Virus record (IMG/VR): IMGVR_UViG_3300041409_000610
Span: 62,001 to 126,000 of that record
Strand: one strand, 5' to 3'
DNA length: 64,000 nt
Origin: a virus
The notes beneath the pieces were generated by a model that saw only the letters and a program-made list of their open reading frames with translations, was not told the DNA's origin and did no database searches. Within the stretch, counting starts at the first letter, position 1; each line of letters opens with the position of its first letter. Both the position numbers and the translations under genes were made by a program. This document shows, one piece after another, positions 23,674-31,550 of this stretch.

Positions 23674-23699
23674 CACTACCCATTCGGGTAGGGTACCGT
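23670..23699 (+). promoter_or_regulatory. Promoter with palindromic operator, shifted register (site 6)
   Basis: TTGACA (23670-23675) runs straight into the dyad CTACCC-ATTC-GGGTAG (23676-23691); -10 TACCGT (23694-23699) lies beyond it, giving an 18-base spacer. Drives 23738. Confidence 0.75.
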
Positions 23700-23737
23700 C
23701 AACCCCGTCAAGCACCGAGCCGCACCGGAGGCAGATC

Positions 23738-24181
23738 ATGAAGCAGACGACCGCCATCACGTGGAAGCAGGGTGGCTACAGCGTCAAGTACGGCTATGTC
23801 GGCAAGACCCGGGTGTTCAGCACTATCTACGGCATGGTGCGCGGGTCGGACACCCCGTGGCAGCTGAAGGCCAACCTGCCCGGGATCAAGCAGACCACCG
23901 AGCACGCTACGGAGGCGGCCGCGCAGGAGACTGCCGAGACCATGCTGAAGATCCACCTCAACAGCCTGCTCGCGGCGGGCGTCGAGGCACCGAAGGCCGA
24001 TCGCATCGACGCCGCTCTGGACTCGGAGCAGCTGGAGGCCGCTGCGCAGGCGATCGCCCGGGTGACGCTCCGGGGTGAGTTCGCGTGCGACGACGAGATG
24101 TGGAGCGCCATCTGGAAGGGGCTGTCCCCCCAGGCTCGTCTGGGCTACCGGCTCAAGGCGCAGGCCGCGATGAAGGCCTGA
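23738..24181 (+). CDS. Hypothetical protein, 147 aa
   Basis: ATG 7 bases after CCGCACCGGAGG. Beta-like start (YSVKYGYVGKTRVFSTIYG) followed by three helices. No family recognised. First gene after site 6. Confidence 0.8.
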   Translation: MKQTTAITWKQGGYSVKYGYVGKTRVFSTIYGMVRGSDTPWQLKANLPGIKQTTEHATEAAAQETAETMLKIHLNSLLAAGVEAPKADRIDAALDSEQLEAAAQAIARVTLRGEFACDDEMWSAIWKGLSPQARLGYRLKAQAAMKA

Positions 24182-24183
24182 CC

Positions 24184-24378
24184 GTGTACGACGACCTGTT
24201 CACGCTCTACGTCGCGAGGTGGGTCGGCTGGAGCGTCCTGATGCTGCTCCGGCTGACCCATCAGCTGGCCTGGGTTCTCACCGTCCTGGTGATGTGGCTG
24301 ATGACCATCAGCCCCCTGCCGCCGGGGATCTTGCGTCAGGGCCTGCGCGTTCTTCCTCGACCCCGGGCACCCTGGTAG
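24184..24378 (+). CDS. Small membrane protein, 64 aa
   Basis: GTG 3 bases after the upstream stop. One long hydrophobic segment (about 14-41) with basic flanks. Ends one base before the -35 of site 7. Confidence 0.75.
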   Translation: MYDDLFTLYVARWVGWSVLMLLRLTHQLAWVLTVLVMWLMTISPLPPGILRQGLRVLPRPRAPW

Positions 24379-24407
24379 TTGACACTACCCGAATGGGTAG
24401 GTAGGCT
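24379..24407 (+). promoter_or_regulatory. Promoter with palindromic operator, shifted register (site 7)
   Basis: TTGACA (24379-24384) fused to the dyad CTACCC-GAAT-GGGTAG (24385-24400); 17-base spacer to TAGGCT (24402-24407). Leader has CAGCACGAAG and CCGCACCGGAGG. Drives 24450. Confidence 0.8.
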
Positions 24408-24449
24408 TCCTCACGTCAGCACGAAGCGAGCGCCGCACCGGAGGCCAGA

Positions 24450-24818
24450 ATGACCCGCACCGCAATCCCCGCCAGCCAGGCCCGCCCCATCGATCAGCTG
24501 GAGGGTCGCGGCGCCTACGCGGAACTGCCGGACGCCACGCTCACCGGCATCGTGTGCGGCTCGTGCACCCAGCACGCTCGCCGCGCCGAGTGGGACGCTG
24601 GGCAGGTCAAGATCCGTGACGTCATCCGTCACGCCACCGTCGAGCACGTGCGCTACTGCTTCGGCGTGAACTACGACGCGGAGGCCGAGGCCCGCGCCGA
24701 GATGCTGGCCGAGCGCCGCACCGAGATGTACTTCGAGGGCGCCTTCCGTGCGCCGACCGCCGAGGACCTCGAAGAGGACGCCCGCGAGCGCTACTACCTC
24801 AGCCTCCAGGGCCGCTGA
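24450..24818 (+). CDS. Hypothetical protein, 122 aa
   Basis: ATG after CCGCACCGGAGG. Contains CGSC and a later YCF, perhaps metal-binding, with a helical acidic C-terminus. Followed by a terminator. Confidence 0.8.
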   Translation: MTRTAIPASQARPIDQLEGRGAYAELPDATLTGIVCGSCTQHARRAEWDAGQVKIRDVIRHATVEHVRYCFGVNYDAEAEARAEMLAERRTEMYFEGAFRAPTAEDLEEDARERYYLSLQGR

Positions 24819-24825
24819 CCCCCGG

Positions 24826-24850
24826 GCGGGACGCCACACCGGCGTCCCGC
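24826..24850 (+). terminator. Hairpin terminator
   Basis: 10-bp stem (24826-24835 with 24841-24850) and 5-base loop just after the stop at 24818. Confidence 0.8.
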
Positions 24851-24872
24851 CACTTCCACGAAGGGATCCGAC

Positions 24873-25106
24873 ATGCTGAATCTCTACCTGATCGAGCGCC
24901 CGGCAGACAAAGTCGACCACGACGAGATGGCGTCGCTCGTCGTGGCGGCGGCCACGCCGAAGCTCGCTCGCGAGCTGGCGAAGGGCACGCGTGGCGACCA
25001 GTCGCCGGAGGTCTGGGCGCACGGGAAGGCGAAGCTCCAGAAGATCGGCACGGCGGGACCCCGCGTCAAGCAGGGCATCGTGCACGAGCACATCAACGCG
25101 GGCTGA
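24873..25106 (+). CDS. Hypothetical protein, 77 aa
   Basis: ATG after GAAGGGATC. A small alpha/beta protein (LNLYLIERP, then a helix with LVVAAATPKLARELAKG). Function unknown. Confidence 0.75.
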   Translation: MLNLYLIERPADKVDHDEMASLVVAAATPKLARELAKGTRGDQSPEVWAHGKAKLQKIGTAGPRVKQGIVHEHINAG

Positions 25107-25135
25107 CCGCTCGCAGATTTCTTCCGCTCCACCCC

Positions 25136-25164
25136 TTGACCCACACTACCTAAATGGGTAGTGT
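25136..25164 (+). promoter_or_regulatory. Promoter with embedded palindromic operator (site 8)
   Basis: TTGACC (25136-25141), 17 bases, TAGTGT (25159-25164); dyad CTACCT-AAAT-GGGTAG at 25146-25161. Flanking bases extend the symmetry to ACCCACAC...GTGTGGGT. Leader CTTGTCAGCAAAG. Drives ardC. Confidence 0.85.
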
Positions 25165-25206
25165 GGGTCTTGTCAGCAAAGAACACAGTCCGCACCGGAG
25201 GACACC

Positions 25207-26154
25207 ATGGCCGCGAAGACCACCGCCACCCGCAAGCCCAAGGTCGATGTCTACGACGTCGTCACCACCAAGATCCTGGCCGCGCTGGAGAACGGCACCG
25301 CGCCGTGGAGCAAGCCGTGGGACAGCGTCACCGGCGCGCCGAAGTCGTTCTCCTCGCGCAAGGCCTACCGGGGCGTCAACGCCATCCTGCTGGGCCTGGA
25401 GCAGGCCGAGAAGAACTACCGCAGCGCGTACTGGCTGACCTTCAACCAGATGGCCAAGCTTGGCGGCCGCCTGAAGGGCGAGAAGGGCACGCAGAAGGGC
25501 ACCCTGGTCACCTTCTGGAAGCTGCTGCCGATCGAGGACGAGGCGACCGGCAAGAAGAAGATGATCCCGCTGCTCAAGCACTTCTACCTGTTCAACCTGG
25601 ACCAGACCGAGGGCATCGAGAAGCTGCCCAAGGACGCCTTCCCGGTCGCCCGCCCGGTCCCCAGTGCCGAAGAGCGCCACGCGGCCGCGCAGTCCGTGGT
25701 GGACGCCTGGGCCGCCAAGCCGGTCATTGAGCACGGCGGCGACTCGGCCCACTTCACCTGGTCCACGGACGTGCTCACGATGCCGCCGGTGGAGAGCTTC
25801 AAGGGGCTCGACGAGTACCACGCGACCCTCTTCCACGAGCTGACCCACTCGACCGCCGCCGAGCACCGCCTGGACCGTAAGGAGAGCCGGGGCAACGCCT
25901 TCGGCAGCCACGCCTACGGCCGCGAGGAGCTGATCGCCGAGATGGGCGCCGCGTTCCTCTGCGCCGAGACCGGCATCCAGGCCACTCTCGACAACTCGGC
26001 CGCCTACCTGGCCTCCTGGATCAAGACGATCAAGGAGGACCCGCGCGCGATCATCGTGGCCGCCGGGAAGGCCCAGAAGGCCGCTGACATGATCCTCGGC
26101 CGCGAGCAGGCCAAGACCGAGGAGACCGACGAGCAGGCCACCACGGCCGCCTGA
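25207..26154 (+). CDS. ardC: ArdC-type anti-restriction protein, 315 aa
   Basis: ArdC proteins bind single-stranded DNA and protect incoming DNA against restriction. The N-terminal ArdC domain shows VYDVVTTKILAALENGTAPW (15-34) and YRGVNAILL; the C-terminal zincin part has HELTH (His210, Glu211, His214) with a downstream YGREELIAEMGAAF that supplies a likely third ligand (Glu245). Length matches the family. Under promoter site 8, so probably expressed at the time of DNA entry. It fits with the plasmid-like transfer genes. Confidence 0.92.
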   Translation: MAAKTTATRKPKVDVYDVVTTKILAALENGTAPWSKPWDSVTGAPKSFSSRKAYRGVNAILLGLEQAEKNYRSAYWLTFNQMAKLGGRLKGEKGTQKGTLVTFWKLLPIEDEATGKKKMIPLLKHFYLFNLDQTEGIEKLPKDAFPVARPVPSAEERHAAAQSVVDAWAAKPVIEHGGDSAHFTWSTDVLTMPPVESFKGLDEYHATLFHELTHSTAAEHRLDRKESRGNAFGSHAYGREELIAEMGAAFLCAETGIQATLDNSAAYLASWIKTIKEDPRAIIVAAGKAQKAADMILGREQAKTEETDEQATTAA

Positions 26155-26159
26155 AAGCT

Positions 26160-26196
26160 CCGGACGGGGCGGCAATTCTCTTCCCGCCCCGTCCGG
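26160..26196 (+). terminator. Terminator after ardC
   Basis: 13-bp stem (26160-26172 with 26184-26196), 11-base loop, directly after the ardC stop. Confidence 0.85.
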
Positions 26197-26215
26197 TCTA
26201 TCCCTGGAGGTCAGC

Positions 26216-26371
26216 ATGATCCGCAGAGTCTGGCTTTCGCCCACCCGCGAGGAAATCGCGTGGGAGGACGAGTTCGGCATCACCGAGTTCGACACCATCA
26301 CTGGGCGGGACAACACCGTCGATGCAGCGCAGCCGCATTGGACCGAGGTGCAGCTGCCGGACAACCGCTAG
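26216..26371 (+). CDS. Hypothetical protein, 51 aa
   Basis: ATG after CCTGGAGG. Acidic, Trp-containing, no motif. Lies between a terminator and promoter site 9, so it may be expressed by read-through. Confidence 0.7.
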   Translation: MIRRVWLSPTREEIAWEDEFGITEFDTITGRDNTVDAAQPHWTEVQLPDNR

Positions 26372-26395
26372 TAACTGTCCAGCTTCTGTCCAGTC

Positions 26396-26417
26396 TTGAC
26401 CCTACCCGATCGGGTAG
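26396..26417 (+). promoter_or_regulatory. Palindromic operator with incomplete promoter (site 9)
   Basis: TTGACC (26396-26401) fused to CTACCC-GATC-GGGTAG (26402-26417). Unlike the other sites, no TAnnnT lies 17-18 bases downstream; TAGGGT at 26415 is only 13 bases away. Leader CTACCTGGAGG. Upstream of 26452. Confidence 0.6.
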
Positions 26418-26451
26418 GGTCAAGGTCTCACCGACCTACCTGGAGGACCCG

Positions 26452-26829
26452 ATGACCATCGCCCTGGACCACGTCGAGCTGACCAGCGTGCCCACTCCGG
26501 TGCTGGGCGAGCCGACGCTGCTGCGGTACTGGCAGGCCCCGATCCCCGGCACCGACCTGTACGCGGTCACCGAGGAGGGCTTCACGCGCACCGGCGAGCC
26601 GGGCGAGGGCGCGGCCTACGTGCACATCACGCAGTTCTTCGTCTGCGAGACCCCGGCGAACGAGCAGGGCCCGGCGGGACCGATCGTGATCCGCGACGAC
26701 ACCTACAACTACGGCAACGGCCCGATCGGCAAGGCGATCGAAGCCTTGACCGGCCCCACCTCGTGGGACGACGCCCCGCGCCAGCGCATGCTGGCCGAAG
26801 CACTCGACCGCGCCGCCCAGAACGCCTGA
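26452..26829 (+). CDS. Hypothetical protein, 125 aa
   Basis: ATG after CTGGAGG. Beta-rich (LLRYWQAPIPGTDLYAVTEE), with Tyr/Asn-rich middle and helical end. Function unknown. Confidence 0.8.
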   Translation: MTIALDHVELTSVPTPVLGEPTLLRYWQAPIPGTDLYAVTEEGFTRTGEPGEGAAYVHITQFFVCETPANEQGPAGPIVIRDDTYNYGNGPIGKAIEALTGPTSWDDAPRQRMLAEALDRAAQNA

Positions 26830-26863
26830 GCGGTAGATCGCTACACCGGAAGAGGAGCACTAC

Positions 26864-27220
26864 ATGAAGATGATCACGATCCAGCCGCAGCCGCGCGAAG
26901 ACGGCGTGCTGCCGTACCCGTTCCACCTCGTGGCCGAGGGCGACGAGCGCGGCCAGGTCGGCCGCCAGGACTTCTGGAACGGCACCCCGAGCCGCCTGGT
27001 GGGCTTCGTGCAGGACCCGGAGACGCAGCAGATCGACCTGGGCTTCGCCGACTTCTTCGCGGAGCCGGGCAAGGCCCGGGGCATGCACCCGGTGATGGAG
27101 GACGACGAGGGCGGCTGGGCCACCTACGCGGGTGCGATCGAGGGCGTCCAGGACTGGACCGCCGCCGAGAACGAGGACGTGCTCGTCCGGGTGCCGGAGA
27201 GCGCGGGCGCCGAGCTGTAG
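26864..27220 (+). CDS. Hypothetical protein, 118 aa
   Basis: ATG after GAAGAGGAG. Acidic protein with short strands and a GFADFFAEPGKARG segment. No family recognised. Last gene before promoter site 10. Confidence 0.8.
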   Translation: MKMITIQPQPREDGVLPYPFHLVAEGDERGQVGRQDFWNGTPSRLVGFVQDPETQQIDLGFADFFAEPGKARGMHPVMEDDEGGWATYAGAIEGVQDWTAAENEDVLVRVPESAGAEL

Positions 27221-27237
27221 ATCCAGCGCTTCAGGGC

Positions 27238-27266
27238 TTGACCCACACTACCCAGACGGGTAGTGT
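27238..27266 (+). promoter_or_regulatory. Promoter with embedded palindromic operator (site 10)
   Basis: TTGACC (27238-27243), 17 bases, TAGTGT (27261-27266); dyad CTACCC-AGAC-GGGTAG at 27248-27263, extended to ACCCACAC...GTGTGGGT. Same core and flanks as site 11. Drives 27303. Confidence 0.85.
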
Positions 27267-27302
27267 GGGTCTTGTCAGTTAAAGGCCACACCGGAGGTCA
27301 AC

Positions 27303-27695
27303 GTGTCCCACACCCCGCAGCTCATCACCGGCTATGTCTACGTCCGGCTCATCCCGCAGAGCGTCACCGGCTGGCTGGTGCAGCGCCCGAACCTCAACGG
27401 CCTGGGCGCTGACAAGGTGGTCCCGGTCACCCTGCTCACCGCCGATGGCGACCGCTGGCGCAACGTGCTGGTCCGCGTGATCGACATCCTGGGAGTCGAG
27501 GTTCGCAACTTCGCCCACTTCACCGACCACATGCTGTGGCGCGTCGCCGAGACCGACATGGGCGGCCTGGGCGAGCGGGCGCTGGCCGAGCTGGCCTATC
27601 GCGAGCGCCTGGCGCTGAAGGAGAAGCTCCGCGAGCAGTCGGCCCGCCTCGAAGGCTCGAAGCGCGCCGCCGCGATGCTGATGGGTCGGGTGTGA
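27303..27695 (+). CDS. Hypothetical protein, 130 aa
   Basis: GTG 5 bases after ACCGGAGG. N-terminal beta-like domain, C-terminal helix rich in Arg, Glu and Ala. Single-gene unit between sites 10 and 11. Confidence 0.8.
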   Translation: MSHTPQLITGYVYVRLIPQSVTGWLVQRPNLNGLGADKVVPVTLLTADGDRWRNVLVRVIDILGVEVRNFAHFTDHMLWRVAETDMGGLGERALAELAYRERLALKEKLREQSARLEGSKRAAAMLMGRV

Positions 27696-27709
27696 TTGTC
27701 GCCTAAGGC

Positions 27710-27738
27710 TTGACCCACACTACCCAGACGGGTAGTGT
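27710..27738 (+). promoter_or_regulatory. Promoter with embedded palindromic operator (site 11)
   Basis: TTGACC (27710-27715), 17 bases, TAGTGT (27733-27738); dyad CTACCC-AGAC-GGGTAG at 27720-27735. The region is a near copy of site 10, including CTTGTCAGTTA in the leader, which suggests recent duplication. Drives 27777. Confidence 0.85.
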
Positions 27739-27776
27739 GGGTCTTGTCAGTTAGAGAGACCGCACCGGAGGTCGCA

Positions 27777-28025
27777 ATGTCGCTCGACACCTTCCGCACC
27801 GAACACCTGCTCAAGGCCGCCTTCCGTTTCACTCCGGCTCGGGAGATGACCGGGTGGACCGCGACCAAGGGGTGCGCCTGGATTCGCAAGGGTGACGAGT
27901 GGCAGGGCATCGAAAACGGTCAGGTCGTCGACACCGCTTCGGATGCGGACTTCCGCGAGATGCTGCTGGAGCAGTTGGCCGAGTACGAGGTCACCGAAAG
28001 CCGAATCAACTTCGCCCTGTCCTGA
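27777..28025 (+). CDS. Hypothetical protein, 82 aa
   Basis: ATG after CCGCACCGGAGG. Helix-strand-helix pattern; no motif. The in-frame extension to 27735 would start inside the promoter and is rejected. Confidence 0.8.
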   Translation: MSLDTFRTEHLLKAAFRFTPAREMTGWTATKGCAWIRKGDEWQGIENGQVVDTASDADFREMLLEQLAEYEVTESRINFALS

Positions 28026-28046
28026 CCCCACGCTGGAGGATTGATC

Positions 28047-28700
28047 ATGACTCTCGATACCCGCATCGCGATCCGCACCGCCGAGAAGGCGACCCCTCGC
28101 GAGATCTTCGAGTACTGCCGTGCTCTGCTCAGCACGCCGTCCGGAACGCCGATCATGACCGAGCTGGACAACGCCAGCGGCTCGTCGCGGGCTCCCGGCG
28201 TCAAGGAGTTCTGGCACCAGCCCGGTCTCGGCCTGGAAGCGTGGCTGATCATGTACTACAGCCCCGACGGCCTGCTGACCCACGACTGCGACAAGTTCTG
28301 TGCCCGGCGCGTGGGCTGGGCCGAGTGGGACCTGCCGCAGGAGCGCTACTGGGTCAGCGCCGAGGACGTCGCCGAGCATGACGCCGATGTGGTGGCCAAC
28401 CCGCGCGAGTGCGGCTGGGCCGATGTCGAGATCTCGATCGACACCACCTACAGCTTCATGAACGACCGGGGTGAGTCGTGCTCGCAGCGGCACGCGCGGT
28501 TCATCCACGAGCTGGGCGAGTGGCTCGACGAGCGCGGCTGCGAGTGGGCCTGGCAGAACGAATACCAGTGCCAGTGGTACATCGGCCGAGACGGCCTGGA
28601 GTACTTCGGCAACTTCCACACCGGCACCGGCGGCCCGGCGGAGTGGTTCGCGACCAAGGTCCTGCCCGCGATCGCGACGATGGCGGGGGAAGAGCTGTGA
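28047..28700 (+). CDS. Hypothetical protein, 217 aa
   Basis: ATG 6 bases after GGAGGA; an in-frame TTG at 28041 is too close to the ribosome site. Contains several Cys and Trp residues (CDKFCARRVGWAEWD, CEWAWQNEYQCQWYIG). No catalytic motif recognised. Overlaps the next gene by GTGA. Confidence 0.8.
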   Translation: MTLDTRIAIRTAEKATPREIFEYCRALLSTPSGTPIMTELDNASGSSRAPGVKEFWHQPGLGLEAWLIMYYSPDGLLTHDCDKFCARRVGWAEWDLPQERYWVSAEDVAEHDADVVANPRECGWADVEISIDTTYSFMNDRGESCSQRHARFIHELGEWLDERGCEWAWQNEYQCQWYIGRDGLEYFGNFHTGTGGPAEWFATKVLPAIATMAGEEL

Positions 28701-28969
28701 GCGACGTCTGGCGCAGTCCCATGCACGACATCGTGCGACCGATCCTGTTGATCACGGAGCACACCGGCATCCCCATGGTCCGCAAGGACGACGAGGGCTG
28801 GGCAATCCGCGAGAGCCTCTCGTTGGACCTCGACGAGTGGATGCCGGTCACGTTCGCGCCGACCGCCGCTGCGCTCGACGACATGCTCGCGTGTGGCGAG
28901 ATCGTCATCGACGAGCAGCACACCGCCCATGTGACCTACGGACCCTGGGGGTTGACCCACACTACCTGA
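28697..28969 (+). CDS. Hypothetical protein, 90 aa
   Basis: GTG in overlap. Alpha/beta, acidic. Its stop codon lies inside the centre of the site 12 palindrome, so the last residues (LTHTT) are dictated by promoter sequence. Confidence 0.75.
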   Translation: MSDVWRSPMHDIVRPILLITEHTGIPMVRKDDEGWAIRESLSLDLDEWMPVTFAPTAAALDDMLACGEIVIDEQHTAHVTYGPWGLTHTT

Positions 28970-28980
28970 ACGGGTAGTGT
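28952..28980 (+). promoter_or_regulatory. Promoter with embedded palindromic operator (site 12)
   Basis: TTGACC (28952-28957), 17 bases, TAGTGT (28975-28980); dyad CTACCT-GAAC-GGGTAG at 28962-28977 with extended symmetry. Overlaps the end of the upstream coding region. Drives 29020. Confidence 0.85.
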
Positions 28981-29019
28981 GGGTCAGGTCAGCACACCAC
29001 GACCGCACCGGAGGTCACC

Positions 29020-29346
29020 ATGCAGAACACCATCACCCTCGCCGAGATCGAGGCGCTGCGCGGGCAGTTCAGCTCGGTGCTGCGCATGCTCTTCGTCGAG
29101 ACTGACCAAGGTGGACGCTACGACCTGGTGGCCATCACTCCGGCGGGCCTGATCGTTGAGGGCTTCACTGGCAAGCAGCTCGCTCGTGTCGAGCGGACTG
29201 GCCAGCGCGTCAACTCGCACGGTCTGGTTCGGTGCCGGGTCACCTTCGCTCGCGACTTCGACTATGCGGAGGGCACGCTGGCGTTCGACGGCGAAAAGAC
29301 CGGCGCCGTCGCGCAGGTCTCCTTCTTCGAGCTGGCGGGAGTCTGA
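29020..29346 (+). CDS. Hypothetical protein, 108 aa
   Basis: ATG after CCGCACCGGAGG. Beta-rich, with a hydrophobic central segment (LVAITPAGLIVEGFTG). Function unknown. Confidence 0.8.
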   Translation: MQNTITLAEIEALRGQFSSVLRMLFVETDQGGRYDLVAITPAGLIVEGFTGKQLARVERTGQRVNSHGLVRCRVTFARDFDYAEGTLAFDGEKTGAVAQVSFFELAGV

Positions 29347-29348
29347 TC

Positions 29349-29957
29349 ATGAAGAAGCCCACCCCCGAGCTGGCGCTGCTGCTGCGGCGCATGCACGTGA
29401 CCAAGTGCTATGACAAGCACAGCGATGTGCCGATAGCGATCGGCAAGGCCGACTGGGAGCCGCAGCTGCCCGCCGAGGTGAAGCGTCAGTTACCCGGCGC
29501 GAAGGCTCTGCGGGACCTCGGCCTGGAGCACGACGAGGAGTGGAACGGCCACCAGCGGTTCTGGTTGCCCGAGGGCTTCGCGGTGCCCACCGTGGCCGAC
29601 GTGCTCGCGCACATGAACCCCGGCGGCAAGACCTCGGTGAACGAGCTGACCGCGTACATCCTGCTCAAGGGCAAGGTGTTCGGTCAGTACGGCAGCTACG
29701 CGTGGCAGGACGAGCTGATCCACACGCTGCTGTGTGGCATCGACTGGGACAAGAGCAGCGAGCCGCAGAACGACACGTGGAGCGAGTTCGCGGGCACCTT
29801 CGCCGACGACGACCGCGTGACGATGACCGAGGTCCAGCTGTACTGCCTGTGCGCCCACGTGGACAAGTGGCACCACTCCTGCCACGTGGGCGTCGAGGCG
29901 CTCTCGATCGCGGAACTGCTCAAGATCGCCGAAGGCGAGATGCGCGACGCCCTGTAG
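29349..29957 (+). CDS. Hypothetical protein, 202 aa
   Basis: ATG 3 bases after the upstream stop. Mostly helical, with clustered Cys and His near the end (LYCLCAHVDKWHHSCHVG) that could bind metal. Followed by a terminator. Confidence 0.8.
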   Translation: MKKPTPELALLLRRMHVTKCYDKHSDVPIAIGKADWEPQLPAEVKRQLPGAKALRDLGLEHDEEWNGHQRFWLPEGFAVPTVADVLAHMNPGGKTSVNELTAYILLKGKVFGQYGSYAWQDELIHTLLCGIDWDKSSEPQNDTWSEFAGTFADDDRVTMTEVQLYCLCAHVDKWHHSCHVGVEALSIAELLKIAEGEMRDAL

Positions 29958-29962
29958 AGACC

Positions 29963-29998
29963 GGCGGCCCCCGTCACTCCGGTGGGACGGGGGCCGCC
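29963..29998 (+). terminator. Terminator
   Basis: 13-bp GC-rich stem (29963-29975 with 29986-29998) ending in TTCT, just after the stop at 29957. Confidence 0.85.
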
Positions 29999-30039
29999 TT
30001 CTACCCACCACCGGAACCAAAGTCGCAGGTCAGAGGGTA

Positions 30040-30069
30040 TGGACACTACCCGGATAGGTAGTGTAGAGT
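30040..30069 (+). promoter_or_regulatory. Promoter with palindromic operator, shifted register (site 13)
   Basis: TGGACA (30040-30045) fused to CTACCC-GGAT-AGGTAG (30046-30061, one arm mismatch); 18-base spacer to TAGAGT (30064-30069). Leader has CATGTCAGCACGGAA. Drives 30110. Confidence 0.75.
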
Positions 30070-30109
30070 TCCTCATGTCAGCACGGAACGAGCCGCACCG
30101 GAGGCCACG

Positions 30110-31003
30110 ATGACCACCTCGATCGCCCGCCATGATGTCCACACCGCCGCTCACGTCAACTTCGACCCGGCCGACTACAAGTTCATCGGCGTGCTGGACA
30201 CCGACACCAGCCCGTTCCGTGCCGACGACAGCCGGGGCCGCAAGGCGGTCCGCGCGATGGAGACCGAGGGCTTCCCCTACGTGCTCGTCCACCCGCACTA
30301 CCAGTGCGACGCCTGCGGCCAGCACCTGCGCTACGTCGCGGTCCTCTTCCACCACCCGTCGAACGCGCTGGTCGAGGTCGGTCTGAACTGCCTCGTCGGC
30401 CGCTTCGCGATGGCCAAGGACGAGGTCAAGCGGATGATGGCCGAGGCCAAGGCCGCCCGCGAGGCGCACAAGCTGCTGGACGGCTTCCTGGCCGCCTGCG
30501 ACGCCTACCAGGACCTTGCCTACGCCACCTACGCCTGGAACATCGAGGCTGCCGCTCCCGCCGGTGCGGACATCTGGGGCGTTGGCCCGCTCGCCGACAT
30601 CGCCCACAAGGCTCGCCAGTACGGCGGCGACGTCTCCGTGAAGCAGCTGGCCTTCGTGAGCCGGATCCTGACCCAGCTCGACGAGCGCTTCGCCGAGCAG
30701 GAGCAGCGCAACGCGGAGATCGCGGCGGTCAAGAGCGACGCCGGTCCGGCCCCCGAGGGCCGCGTGGTGATCGAGGGCACCGTGACCAAGCTGGACACCC
30801 GGGACAACGACTTCACCGGCGGCATCCGCATGGTGATGACCGTGACCCTGGACAACGGCGCCCGGGTCTGGGGCACCGTCCCGGCCGCGATCGCCGACGT
30901 CGAGCAGGGCACCCGGGTGGCCTTCACCGCCACCTTCGAGCAGGCCTCGGACGACGAGACCTTCGCCTACTTCAAGCGGCCCGCCAAGGCCGTCATCCGC
31001 TGA
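30110..31003 (+). CDS. Zinc-binding protein with OB-like C-terminus, 297 aa
   Basis: Cys66-x2-Cys69 and Cys94 in a GLNC context give a zinc motif related in layout to DUF6011. A helical middle (about 100-225) is followed by a beta-rich end (GRVVIEGTVTKLD, IRMVMTVTLDNGARVWGTVP) that looks like an OB fold. A nucleic-acid-binding role is plausible. Single-gene unit with its own promoter and terminator. Confidence 0.85.
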   Translation: MTTSIARHDVHTAAHVNFDPADYKFIGVLDTDTSPFRADDSRGRKAVRAMETEGFPYVLVHPHYQCDACGQHLRYVAVLFHHPSNALVEVGLNCLVGRFAMAKDEVKRMMAEAKAAREAHKLLDGFLAACDAYQDLAYATYAWNIEAAAPAGADIWGVGPLADIAHKARQYGGDVSVKQLAFVSRILTQLDERFAEQEQRNAEIAAVKSDAGPAPEGRVVIEGTVTKLDTRDNDFTGGIRMVMTVTLDNGARVWGTVPAAIADVEQGTRVAFTATFEQASDDETFAYFKRPAKAVIR

Positions 31004-31010
31004 GACAACC

Positions 31011-31038
31011 GGCGGGGGCTCCCGGTGGAGCCCCCGCC
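31011..31038 (+). terminator. Terminator
   Basis: 12-bp stem (31011-31022 with 31027-31038) and 4-base loop, followed by A-rich sequence, after the stop at 31003. Confidence 0.8.
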
Positions 31039-31053
31039 AGAAAGGAGTCCGCA

Positions 31054-31242
31054 ATGGACCCCAATGCTGCACTGGCCGAAATCCGCAGGCTGAACGAGGA
31101 GCACGCCAACTACGGCGAACTGAGCGCGGGGAAAACCGCGCGCCTCATCGAGCTGGTCGAGGGGCTGGACAACTGGCTCTCCGGCAACGGCTTCCTGCCG
31201 GAAGCCTGGGCGGGCGGACACAGTCAGGCTGGTGACTTCTGA
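31054..31242 (+). CDS. Hypothetical protein, 62 aa
   Basis: ATG after AAAGGAG. Helical, acidic. Shares one base with the next gene; may depend on read-through of the hairpin upstream. Confidence 0.75.
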   Translation: MDPNAALAEIRRLNEEHANYGELSAGKTARLIELVEGLDNWLSGNGFLPEAWAGGHSQAGDF

Positions 31243-31550
31243 TGACCGACGAATTCGGCGACTGGGACCCGGCCGCCAAGGCACACCAGCACAACCCCGA
31301 TCCGCTGGACATGCTCGACGAGTACCGCGCGATGACCGTGATCACGGTGTTGCGTCCGGCGGGCCACTTCTGCTGGGAGATCACCCGGCCGAGTAACGGC
31401 AAGCGGATGGCCAGCCCGAACTTCGACTACGTCGCGGCCGAGGCGCTGCGCGAGGTCCGCCGGGCCGGGGGCAACGCCATCGTGATCTACGACGACCAGA
31501 ACGGCATCGAGGCCCGCCTACGGGCGCAGCAGGACAAGGAGGGTGAGTGA
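31242..31550 (+). CDS. Hypothetical protein, 102 aa
   Basis: ATG overlaps the upstream stop. Beta segment (TVITVLRPAGHFCWEITRP) then a helix with AAEALREVRRAGG. No function recognised. Confidence 0.8.
   Translation: MTDEFGDWDPAAKAHQHNPDPLDMLDEYRAMTVITVLRPAGHFCWEITRPSNGKRMASPNFDYVAAEALREVRRAGGNAIVIYDDQNGIEARLRAQQDKEGE

Noticed and set aside
25139-25168. The extended dyads as simple terminators
   Set aside because: They could fold as hairpins, but separate GC-rich terminators often precede them, a -35 and -10 are aligned with them, and they are followed closely by gene starts without T-runs.
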